From positions 1 to 39,042 of IMG/VR virus record IMGVR_UViG_3300036785_000382: a DNA stretch of 39,042 bases; one strand, written 5' to 3'. The notes beneath the pieces are model-generated. The model did no database searches, was not told the DNA's origin, and was given only the letters and a program-made list of their open reading frames with translations. Positions 1-6,637 of this stretch are shown here, in pieces. The stretch is from a virus. The translations under genes and the position numbers were made by a program. Position 1 is the first letter of the stretch, and every line of letters starts with the position of its first letter.

Positions 1-1
1 T

Positions 2-127
2 TTAAACCTATACGCCAAAGACGTTGAATGGTTTAAACGTCGCTTTAAATACGGCTACCAAGAGCAAATCAGAGAGGCCCTTCGTGCACATATCAAATAT
101 ATAGAGGCAGTAGATGAACACAGTTAA
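2..127 (+). CDS. Truncated C-terminus of a ribbon-helix-helix / BrnA-like protein
   Basis: The reading frame is open from the window edge to TAA at 125-127, giving 41 residues with no internal ATG, so the start lies outside the window. The residues contain DVEWFKRRF, then YGYQEQIREALRAHI. This resembles the WFK...GYQxxIxxxLRA helix-turn-helix core of BrnA-type antitoxins and other ribbon-helix-helix DNA-binding proteins. The start of the next gene (ATG at 114) overlaps its 3' end. If the family guess is right it would be a small DNA-binding regulator of the early region. No BrnT-type toxin is visible beside it, so a toxin-antitoxin role is not supported. The coding call is fairly secure; the family call is tentative because only the tail of the protein is present. 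Confidence 0.55.
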   Translation, partial: LNLYAKDVEWFKRRFKYGYQEQIREALRAHIKYIEAVDEHS

Positions 128-356
128 TAAACTTATGGACATCCTACCTGAAGATCCCGTAGACTGGACAAATGAACATATAGAGCAGGTGATAGCATGG
201 CAAAAGAAGATGTTCTTCAATCGAGAGCAGAACTTCGGCAAGAAGAAGTCGAACTCGAGTCAAGAGGAGCAGTCATCTCTCTTAGAGAAGGCGTTGTTGG
301 AGATAGCACAGACACCAACACCGACGAAAGTGACGACGTTCAAGAGGAGGCTTTAA
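114..356 (+). CDS. Unknown 80-residue protein overlapping the nuclease gene
   Basis: I do not recognise this protein. It is hydrophilic, has a Trp-containing N-terminal half (DPVDWTNEHIEQVIAWQKKMF), then a Lys/Ser/Gln-rich linker (GKKKSNSSQEEQ) and a helical, basic C-terminus. A GAGG ribosome site lies six bases before the ATG, and the start overlaps the end of the previous gene by 14 bases, a normal coupling pattern in this window. Its last 160 bases are shared, in another frame, with the start of the PD-(D/E)XK nuclease gene, which has its own good ribosome site. Both genes look expressed. No function is proposed beyond membership of the DNA metabolism operon. Confidence 0.6.
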   Translation: MNTVNKLMDILPEDPVDWTNEHIEQVIAWQKKMFFNREQNFGKKKSNSSQEEQSSLLEKALLEIAQTPTPTKVTTFKRRL

Positions 357-1261
357 GCCCATTCATTCCAGATACCAATATCCAATGGGCTTGGGACTCG
401 ACTTCGCTTAGTGATTTTAAGCGATGTCCTCGATTATATTACTACAAAATGATCAAGGGCTACCGTCCAAAGGAGGAAAGTGTACATCTTCGCTTTGGCA
501 TTGAAGTCCATAGAGTAGCTCAAGACTACGAGAAATTAAAGGCAGATGGCATCAAGCATGATGAAGCTGTGTTTCTCGTCACTAAGGCCCTGCTATATCG
601 TATAGCAGATTGGAACCCAGATCACAAATACAAGAACAAGGAAAACCTTGTCCGAACAGCAGTCTGGTATCTAGAGAAATACAAAAACGACCCAGCTAAA
701 ACTCACATTTTGAATAATGGCAAGCCAGCAGTTGAGCTTAGCTTCCAATTCGATCTAGACTGGGGCCCAAGAGAGATGCAACAAAACTATGTCTTGTGCG
801 GCCATCTTGATCGTCTAGTCGACTACAATGAAGAAATGTTCTTCAATGATATCAAAACCACAACCTCAACTCCAGGCCCTTACTATTGGAATCAGTTTGA
901 GCCTGACAACCAAATGACTCTCTATACTCTAGCCTCTAAAGTCATCTTTGAGCCAACCATCAAGGGAGGAATGATAACCTCAGCTCAAATCATGATCGAC
1001 GATACCCGCTTCACTAGAGGAATGACTTATCGCACTCAGGATCAACTAGATGAATGGGTCAACGAGCTTAAGTGGTGGTTTGATTGGCAAAACGAATACG
1101 CTCTCCTGAATAAATGGCCAATGAACGACACAGCTTGTGATAAGTATGGCGGATGTATGTTTCGCCATGTATGCTCAAAATCCCCAGGAGTAAGAGAAGC
1201 TTTCCTTAAGTCAGACTTTGAACAAGGTGAACCTTGGAACCCCCTAATCCCTCGGGAGTAA
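197..1261 (+). CDS. PD-(D/E)XK nuclease (RecB/Cas4-like), possible Fe-S cluster
   Basis: This is a predicted DNA exonuclease of the PD-(D/E)XK superfamily used in phage recombination or replication. Motifs are in the expected order: SLSDFKRCPRLYYY near residues 70-83, a conserved His in FGIEVHRVAQ (H105), GHLDR (D205), NDIKTT (D218, K220) and a helix with Q239 in EPDNQMTLYTLA. One cysteine before the core (C77) and three after it (C314, C320, C326) match the layout of AddB/Cas4 nucleases that hold a 4Fe-4S cluster, although the C-terminal spacing is C-x5-C-x5-C instead of C-x2-C-x5-C. Start chosen at 197, with AGGTGA four bases upstream; no later Met precedes the conserved core. The first 55 residues are acidic and overlap another gene. 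The downstream ATPase and ssDNA-binding-like genes suggest a recombination cassette. Confidence 0.85.
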   Translation: MAKEDVLQSRAELRQEEVELESRGAVISLREGVVGDSTDTNTDESDDVQEEALSPFIPDTNIQWAWDSTSLSDFKRCPRLYYYKMIKGYRPKEESVHLRFGIEVHRVAQDYEKLKADGIKHDEAVFLVTKALLYRIADWNPDHKYKNKENLVRTAVWYLEKYKNDPAKTHILNNGKPAVELSFQFDLDWGPREMQQNYVLCGHLDRLVDYNEEMFFNDIKTTTSTPGPYYWNQFEPDNQMTLYTLASKVIFEPTIKGGMITSAQIMIDDTRFTRGMTYRTQDQLDEWVNELKWWFDWQNEYALLNKWPMNDTACDKYGGCMFRHVCSKSPGVREAFLKSDFEQGEPWNPLIPRE

Positions 1262-1265
1262 GCAA

Positions 1266-2123
1266 ATGCCAACTTTAGATCAACATCAATCTAACGAATA
1301 CACCAAGATGCTAGTCGAAGGTGACTCAGGTTCTGGTAAGACTGGTGCCCTAGCCTCGCTTGTAGCAGCTGGATACAAACTCAGGATCTTAGACTATGAC
1401 AATGGACTCGAGGCTCTCAAACAGTTTGTTAGTAGGGACCATCCAGAAAAGCTTAAGGAAATCGAATATAGAACGCTTAGAGATAAGCGCAAGGCCAGCC
1501 CAGATGGGCCAATTATTGACGGTATGCCTAAAGCTTTTGTTGACGGAATTAAGATGCTCGATCGCTGGCGCTACAGAACCGACAATGGTACAGAGATTGA
1601 CCTTGGAGTTCCGGCTACGTGGGGACCGAACTGCATACTTGTGCTCGACTCCCTTACCTTTTTCTCCGACGCAGCTTTCGATTTCCGAGAACCTCTTGTC
1701 CCTCGTTCTAGAGATGGTAAGTATGATCAAAGAGCTGTATATAAAGACGCACAAGATGCAATCGAGAAGGTCATTGCTCTACTTACGAGCGAGTCTTTCC
1801 ACACCAACGTTATTGTTAACACGCACATACGATATGTGGATAACGATGACGGAACCCGTAAAGGATACCCTACAGCCGTAGGCGCAGCTCTTGGGCCACA
1901 GCTTCCTGCGTACTTTAATTCTGTGGCTTTATGTCAAACCAAACCAGGAGGTAAACGTGTAATACAAACATCAGCAACAGCACTCATCGACCTTAAGAAT
2001 CCCAAACCATTCGCTATGCTTCCTCAATATCCTATCGACACCGGCCTAGCGGACTTCTTTGCGGTTCTTAGAGAAACTCCGAAGCAACAGAAACCCAAAT
2101 CCCTCATACTGAAGAGAATCTAA
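1266..2123 (+). CDS. P-loop ATPase, Sak4-like/AAA_24 recombination protein
   Basis: This 285-residue protein has Walker A GDSGSGKTGALASL at about residues 19-32, followed by LRILDYDNGLEAL, and a Walker B CILVLDSLT near residue 125. A later NTHIRYVDN strand could be the sensor Asn. This RecA-like core with no extra DNA-binding domain is typical of phage AAA_24/Sak4 proteins, which support single-strand annealing recombination, often next to an exonuclease and a ssDNA-binding protein as here. GGGAG lies eight bases before the ATG, and the gene begins five bases after the nuclease stop. Some family members are annotated simply as nucleotide-binding protein; the annealing role is inferred from family and neighbours. 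Confidence 0.8.
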   Translation: MPTLDQHQSNEYTKMLVEGDSGSGKTGALASLVAAGYKLRILDYDNGLEALKQFVSRDHPEKLKEIEYRTLRDKRKASPDGPIIDGMPKAFVDGIKMLDRWRYRTDNGTEIDLGVPATWGPNCILVLDSLTFFSDAAFDFREPLVPRSRDGKYDQRAVYKDAQDAIEKVIALLTSESFHTNVIVNTHIRYVDNDDGTRKGYPTAVGAALGPQLPAYFNSVALCQTKPGGKRVIQTSATALIDLKNPKPFAMLPQYPIDTGLADFFAVLRETPKQQKPKSLILKRI

Positions 2124-2124
2124 C

Positions 2125-2667
2125 ATGGCAACACCATCAATCAAACGAGTAACATCATCAAACGAAACACAAACAGGCGGAAGCAAGAAACCCCCAAACT
2201 TTGGCGACATCCTTGACATCCCCTCACAAGATGTATCCAGACCCAAACCTCTCCCTCAGGGTACCTATCTCTGTGTAGTTAAAGGGAACTATCGAGAAGA
2301 CAAATCCACAAAGAAGGGAACAGAGTTCTCTGAATACACACTTGGGATCCTTCAAGCCTTAGATGATGTAGACGAAGAAGCCCTTACCGCTGCCCTTACC
2401 AACGACAACGGAGAGCAGATGAAACTCACTGATAAGACCCTTCGAGTAACCATGTGGCACACTCCAGAGTCTAGATGGCGTCTGAAGAAGTTCCTCAATG
2501 ATCTTGGCATTCCTGAGGAAGATGACTCCGGAAATCCTATGTCCCTACGAGAGCGTATGCAGTTTGTCCCCAACTGCCAAGTCCTTGCTCATGTCAAGCA
2601 TGATCCATCAAATGATGGTGAGAGTATGTTTGCCAACGTTGATCGAACCGCTAAAGTCGAAGACTAA
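2125..2667 (+). CDS. DUF669-like candidate ssDNA-binding protein
   Basis: The 180-residue acidic protein has a disordered polar N-terminus (about residues 1-25) and then a beta-rich core beginning LPQGTYLCVVKG and KKGTEFSEYTLGILQAL, the pattern of the phage DUF669 family, whose members have been proposed to act as single-stranded-DNA-binding proteins. A helical section WHTPESRWRLKKFLNDLG follows, and the protein ends in an acidic tail (DRTAKVED), as in many ssDNA-binding proteins that recruit partners. It starts one base after the ATPase gene and is followed directly by the glycosylase-exonuclease gene, consistent with a replication/recombination role. No catalytic motif is seen. The family assignment is from memory of the pattern and needs a profile search. 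Confidence 0.6.
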   Translation: MATPSIKRVTSSNETQTGGSKKPPNFGDILDIPSQDVSRPKPLPQGTYLCVVKGNYREDKSTKKGTEFSEYTLGILQALDDVDEEALTAALTNDNGEQMKLTDKTLRVTMWHTPESRWRLKKFLNDLGIPEEDDSGNPMSLRERMQFVPNCQVLAHVKHDPSNDGESMFANVDRTAKVED

Positions 2668-3678
2668 ATGAACATTGCCATTGTAGGCGAGGCTTGGGGC
2701 TGGGCGGAAGAACGCCAACGCAAGCCGTTTGTTGGGCCTACTGGATGGCACTTAAACAAGATGCTAAAGGAGGCAGGCATCCGCAAGGGTGACTGCTTCC
2801 TCACCAATGTCTTCAACCTACACCCGCCAGGAAATGATATCGCTGAGCTATGCGGACCTAAAGAGCTTAGTATTAAGGGCTATCCATCGCTTGGACAGGG
2901 CTCAGGATATATACTCGCCAAGTACAAGAAAGAGCTTGATCGACTTAGAGATGAGATGATGGAGGTTTACCCCAACCTTATTATAGCCATGGGCCGTACA
3001 GCTATGTGGGCTTTCTTAGGCAAGACGGGCATTACTAAGGGCCGAGGAGTAGTTCAGTACTCAACTCATACAGTTAGTGAATTTAAGGTTCTACCGACCT
3101 ACCATCCAGCAGCCTCCTTTAAAAACCATTCGATTAGGCCCATCATAATAGCAGACTTAATCAAAGCATCAAGAGAGTGTGAATACCCAGACATCCGCCG
3201 ACCATCCCGTAAGATATGGATCGAACCTACCTTGGAGGATCTTTATGACTTTGAAGAAAAATACATCAAACCTGCTGAAAGACTTGCTATCGACATTGAG
3301 ACAAGTGGAGTATACATTACACTTATCGGCATTGCCCCCTCTGGAGAAATTGCAATCGTTATTCCATTCCCTTACCCAGGACGATCAACTAGAGCTTATT
3401 GGCCTAATGTCATTACTGAAGCTAAGGTTGGAGCCTTTATCGCTAGAATACTTCGAGGGCCGATTCCCAAGACCTTCCAAAACGGACTCTATGACATCAG
3501 CTTCCTCTGGCGAAGTGCAAGAATGAAGGTATATAATGCTGAGCATGATACTATGCTCCTGCATCATGCTTTGCAACCTGAGTCACTTAAGAACTTAGGT
3601 TTCTTAGGAAGCGTCTACACTGATGAACAGAGTTGGAAGTCCATGCGAGTCAAGTCTACAATCAAGAGAGAGGACTAA
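2668..3678 (+). CDS. Uracil-DNA-glycosylase-like domain fused to 3'-5' exonuclease half
   Basis: Residues 1-170 resemble family 4/5 uracil-DNA glycosylases: VGEAWG (6-10) with KPFVGPTG (19-26), TNVFNLHPPGND, IIAMGRTA, and the second active-site motif YHPAAS (145-150). The CxxC pairs that hold the Fe-S cluster of family 4 enzymes are absent. Residues 200-336 are the start of the DNA polymerase I proofreading fold: motif I AIDIET (D209, E211), motif II QNGLYDISFL (N272, Y275, D276) and HDTMLLHHAL (D294). The protein ends with KRED just before motif III should occur. Motif III (YNGLDCCV) is at residues 24-31 of the polymerase gene downstream. The product probably assembles with that polymerase to form a complete exonuclease. 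It begins directly after the previous stop codon with only a weak ribosome site. Confidence 0.8.
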   Translation: MNIAIVGEAWGWAEERQRKPFVGPTGWHLNKMLKEAGIRKGDCFLTNVFNLHPPGNDIAELCGPKELSIKGYPSLGQGSGYILAKYKKELDRLRDEMMEVYPNLIIAMGRTAMWAFLGKTGITKGRGVVQYSTHTVSEFKVLPTYHPAASFKNHSIRPIIIADLIKASRECEYPDIRRPSRKIWIEPTLEDLYDFEEKYIKPAERLAIDIETSGVYITLIGIAPSGEIAIVIPFPYPGRSTRAYWPNVITEAKVGAFIARILRGPIPKTFQNGLYDISFLWRSARMKVYNAEHDTMLLHHALQPESLKNLGFLGSVYTDEQSWKSMRVKSTIKRED

Positions 3679-3679
3679 A

Positions 3680-4054
3680 ATGACACCAAGAGAAGCTCTA
3701 CATCTGATAATAGAAACTGACCAATGGAAGGTTGATTATTGGGGAAGAAACCCGCGCCTTATGACAATAACAGCATTAGGAACAAGAGAGTTTATAGAAT
3801 CCATTCAAAAAGCTCTCAAGGGCGGAATGAGATACAGCCCTAGCGAAAGTCGAAGACCACCATACGATTATAACTATGCTTGGATACCGGCGGATGATGA
3901 TAGAGAGGAGATAGCTAAGCTAATGATCGATATAATGAAAGAGTTTGATCCATTTAGAAAGATAATGTATGCCAAGAAGCTACTACATGAAATAAGAGAA
4001 GAAAGACTATGGTCAAGATTATCGACACCAGCCAACTCTCGCCAGAAGATCTAA
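3680..4054 (+). CDS. Unknown 124-residue protein inserted between the two polymerase parts
   Basis: I do not recognise this protein. It begins MTPREALHLIIETDQWKVDY, has an aromatic patch PPYDYNYAWIPADDD near its middle and a basic helical C-terminus (MYAKKLLHEIREERLW). No HNH, GIY-YIG, LAGLIDADG or intein motif is visible, so it is not an obvious homing endonuclease. I chose the ATG at 3680, because GAGAGGA lies seven bases upstream and the previous gene stops at 3678; a longer in-frame start at 3623 would overlap the exonuclease. It shares 46 bases with the polymerase start. The 330 bases between the exonuclease stop and the polymerase ATG are a multiple of three, so the two polymerase halves remain in the same frame. 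Confidence 0.65.
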   Translation: MTPREALHLIIETDQWKVDYWGRNPRLMTITALGTREFIESIQKALKGGMRYSPSESRRPPYDYNYAWIPADDDREEIAKLMIDIMKEFDPFRKIMYAKKLLHEIREERLWSRLSTPANSRQKI

Positions 4055-5502
4055 CTGCCTCTGAGAGAGAAGCTTGCTACAACGGCTTGGACTGCTGCGT
4101 CACCGCAGAAGTCCTAGAAGCCCTGTTGCCTCAACTCAACGAGCAAACAAGCGCCACTTATGAGTTCTCTAAATCACTTCAAGGCCCCGTCCTACACATG
4201 GGCCTAACTGGCATCCTTGTCGACCAGTTTCGCAAGACCGATGTCATAGACAACTACTACGAGATTATAGAGCGTCTAGACGGATATATCACTAGCTTAG
4301 CCGAAACAGCAGGTCTCCCTTATCTTAATTGGCGAAGTTATAAAGACCTACAAAAGCTATTCTACGATCGATATCAGGTCATGCCTATTCTATCAAAGAC
4401 TGGTCAACCTACTCTAAATAGAGCTGCTCTTGAGAAAATCGAAAGCTACTACATTACATTAACGCTACCTATGATCTATCTCATAAAGAAAATTCGAGAA
4501 CTACAGAAACGCATTGATGTTCTAAGAACCGAAATCGATCACGATGGTCGAATGAGAACATCATATAACATAGCCGGAACTACGACAGGCCGCTTTTCAT
4601 CTTCGCTCTCAGAATTTGGCACAGGTGGCAATCTACAGAATATAGAAGAACATCTTCGATCAATCTTCATAGCTGATCCAGGAATGAAGCTAGCAAATTT
4701 TGATGCTGAACAAGGGGAGAGTCGAGTTGTCGGAGCTATTGAGTGGAACTTATTCGGGGACAGCACATATTTGGACGCATGTGAATCAGGTGACTTACAC
4801 ACCGCAGTCGCCCGAATATGCTGGCCAGACTTGGGTTGGAAAGGTACATTGGAGATCGACCGAGCCCTTGCCGAAGAACCTTACTATAGACATTATTCTC
4901 GACGATTCATGTGCAAGAAGCTTGGTCATGGCGCTAATTACGGAGGTAGAGCTCAAACACTCTCTGCCGAAACTAAGACTGAACTTCCAATTGTCGAAGA
5001 GTTCTGTAGAAATTACCACAGCGCCTTTCCTGCCCATCGCCTCTGGCACCATTGGGTAGAAAGCCAACTCGCCAAGACAGGAAAACTTACATCTCTTACC
5101 GGTAGACTTCGCCATTTCTTCGGCCGTAGAGATGATCATAAGGTTATCCGAGAAGCCATCGCCTACGATGCACAAGGCTCGTTAGTCGATATTGTAAATC
5201 GTGGTATGTTGAAGGTGTGGAACAGCCAATGCTGTCAGCTACTTTTACAAGGTCATGACTCCATAATAGTTCAATATCATGAGGAGGAAGAAGATGAACT
5301 TATACCTAAGATCCTGTCTCTGCTACACATTCCAATTTCCCTTGCTAATCAAAGAACGCTGATGATACCATATGGCTGTAAAACAGGCTGGAACTGGGGT
5401 GAATATGGCGGCACGAACCCAGATGGCCTCAAAAAGTATGCACCCGGTGATAAACGGCGCCGGACGCCGCCAGTGCACATCTTGGATAGAAAAGTTCGTT
5501 GA
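4009..5502 (+). CDS. Family A DNA polymerase, carrying exonuclease motif III at its N-terminus
   Basis: This is the replicative polymerase. All family A polymerase signatures are visible: TTGRFSSS (residues 191-198), motif A FDAEQGESRVVGAIE with catalytic D232, motif B RRFMCKKLGHGANYGG (299-313), and motif C QGHDSII with catalytic D417. Residues 24-31, YNGLDCCV, are the Y-x3-D exonuclease motif III, whose partners I and II are in the upstream glycosylase fusion. At 497 residues it lacks most of a proofreading domain and any 5'-3' exonuclease, so it depends on the upstream product for proofreading. The ATG at 4009 follows GAAGAAAGACT and lies inside the 3' end of the 124-residue gene. The 3' end overlaps the start of the next gene by about 100 bases. 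Confidence 0.93.
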   Translation: MVKIIDTSQLSPEDLTASEREACYNGLDCCVTAEVLEALLPQLNEQTSATYEFSKSLQGPVLHMGLTGILVDQFRKTDVIDNYYEIIERLDGYITSLAETAGLPYLNWRSYKDLQKLFYDRYQVMPILSKTGQPTLNRAALEKIESYYITLTLPMIYLIKKIRELQKRIDVLRTEIDHDGRMRTSYNIAGTTTGRFSSSLSEFGTGGNLQNIEEHLRSIFIADPGMKLANFDAEQGESRVVGAIEWNLFGDSTYLDACESGDLHTAVARICWPDLGWKGTLEIDRALAEEPYYRHYSRRFMCKKLGHGANYGGRAQTLSAETKTELPIVEEFCRNYHSAFPAHRLWHHWVESQLAKTGKLTSLTGRLRHFFGRRDDHKVIREAIAYDAQGSLVDIVNRGMLKVWNSQCCQLLLQGHDSIIVQYHEEEEDELIPKILSLLHIPISLANQRTLMIPYGCKTGWNWGEYGGTNPDGLKKYAPGDKRRRTPPVHILDRKVR

Positions 5503-6637
5503 CTATACATCAAACTTGGAGGTACCTGAAATATGGAGAAGATGGTCAGCAATCTCGATGTTGGGAGCGGTAATGGAGCAAAGGGTATGGATGGAGACAG
5601 GTGGAAACTTGTATCCGAACTTGTACGTGTTTCTAGTTGGCCAACCAGGGATGGGCAAGTCTCGATCTATCATGGCAGCTTCGAACCTAGTGAGGGAGGC
5701 CCTACCGGACATATTCTTTGGTGCCACGTCAATGACTCGGGCATCTCTATCGGACTATATGAACGAGGCAAAGAGGATAATCCCAAAGATCCCCCCGCCA
5801 GCAATCGAGTTCAACAGCCTCGTCTGCATCGCCGACGAATTTAGCGCCTTTATGCATGAATATGACTCGGCACTAGTAGCGGCACTTGTAGAGTTCTATG
5901 ATGTAAATCCCTATTCCGAGGGTCGTCGTGTAAGTAACATTCGTATCAAGATAGCACGTCCTCAGCTTAACATCTTAACTGGTTCAACACCTTCAAATCT
6001 TATCCACACCCTTAAAGACTATGTCTGGGATCAAGGTCTGATGTCCCGTGTAATCATGGTTCACTCAAGTGAGAGACCAATAATCGACGTATTTAATGAA
6101 CCAGCTCGAGACAGACCTCAGTCTCTAATAAATGATCTCAAAATTATCTGGCTTCTAGAAGGGCAATTTAACGTTACAACCGACTTCGGCATTGCCATGC
6201 ATAATTGGAAGACAGGCGGTTTTGAGCCAGTTCCAGACCACCCTAAATTAGCACACTATGCATCTCGCCGATTTGCACATCTGCTAAAGCTAAGTATGAT
6301 AGCCTCAATTGATCGTTCAAACGAACTTATCGTTAGATTAGAAGACTTCAACAGAGCTAAGGGATGGCTGATAGAGGCAGAAGTGACTATGCCCTTCATC
6401 TTTAAAGAGGGTTCGATTGTGCCTGATAGCAAAATCATGGATGAGATAGCTCACTTTGTTCGAACTCGAGGCGAAGTAAGCGAGCACCTAGTCCGCAACT
6501 TCGCTCGTCAGCGAGTCCCAGCTATGCATATCGAATATATAATGAAAACTATGGAAGGAGCTAGAATTTTAGTGGTCAAAAATGTAGCTCCCAAGACTGG
6601 CCTTAAGACGTTTGTGGCTCCGCAAATTTCCAGCTAA
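5405..6637 (+). CDS. P-loop ATPase, DUF3987-like primase/helicase-associated protein
   Basis: With the start used here the product is 410 residues. Walker A is GQPGMGKSRS, Walker B is VCIADEFSAF, and LTGSTPSNLIHTL looks like the sensor strand; DQGLMSRVIMVHS follows. This is the core of DUF3987/YfjI-type ATPases found in phage and plasmid replication modules, some of which act as helicases or primase partners. A C-terminal winged-helix-like section (SEHLVRNFARQRVPAMHIEYIMKT, split by eye) may bind DNA. Several Met codons (5372, 5405, 5423, 5438) are possible starts; 5405 has GGGGTGA just upstream. The gene overlaps the polymerase end and, at its own 3' end, the convergent endolysin gene by 35 bases. 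A replicative helicase role is inferred because no other helicase is in the window. Confidence 0.7.
   Translation: MAARTQMASKSMHPVINGAGRRQCTSWIEKFVDYTSNLEVPEIWRRWSAISMLGAVMEQRVWMETGGNLYPNLYVFLVGQPGMGKSRSIMAASNLVREALPDIFFGATSMTRASLSDYMNEAKRIIPKIPPPAIEFNSLVCIADEFSAFMHEYDSALVAALVEFYDVNPYSEGRRVSNIRIKIARPQLNILTGSTPSNLIHTLKDYVWDQGLMSRVIMVHSSERPIIDVFNEPARDRPQSLINDLKIIWLLEGQFNVTTDFGIAMHNWKTGGFEPVPDHPKLAHYASRRFAHLLKLSMIASIDRSNELIVRLEDFNRAKGWLIEAEVTMPFIFKEGSIVPDSKIMDEIAHFVRTRGEVSEHLVRNFARQRVPAMHIEYIMKTMEGARILVVKNVAPKTGLKTFVAPQISS

Noticed and set aside
1396-1881. 161-residue + strand frame overlapping the Sak4-like ATPase gene
   Set aside because: It lies wholly inside a gene with clear Walker motifs and shows no recognisable domain of its own.
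3679-4008. Group I intron or intein splitting the polymerase
   Set aside because: The interval is nearly all one open frame with its own start, stop and ribosome site, no homing endonuclease motif, and the flanking proteins end and begin with normal codons instead of splice residues.
4795-5175. 126-residue - strand frame inside the polymerase
   Set aside because: Antisense to polymerase motifs A and B; coding constraint there explains the open frame.
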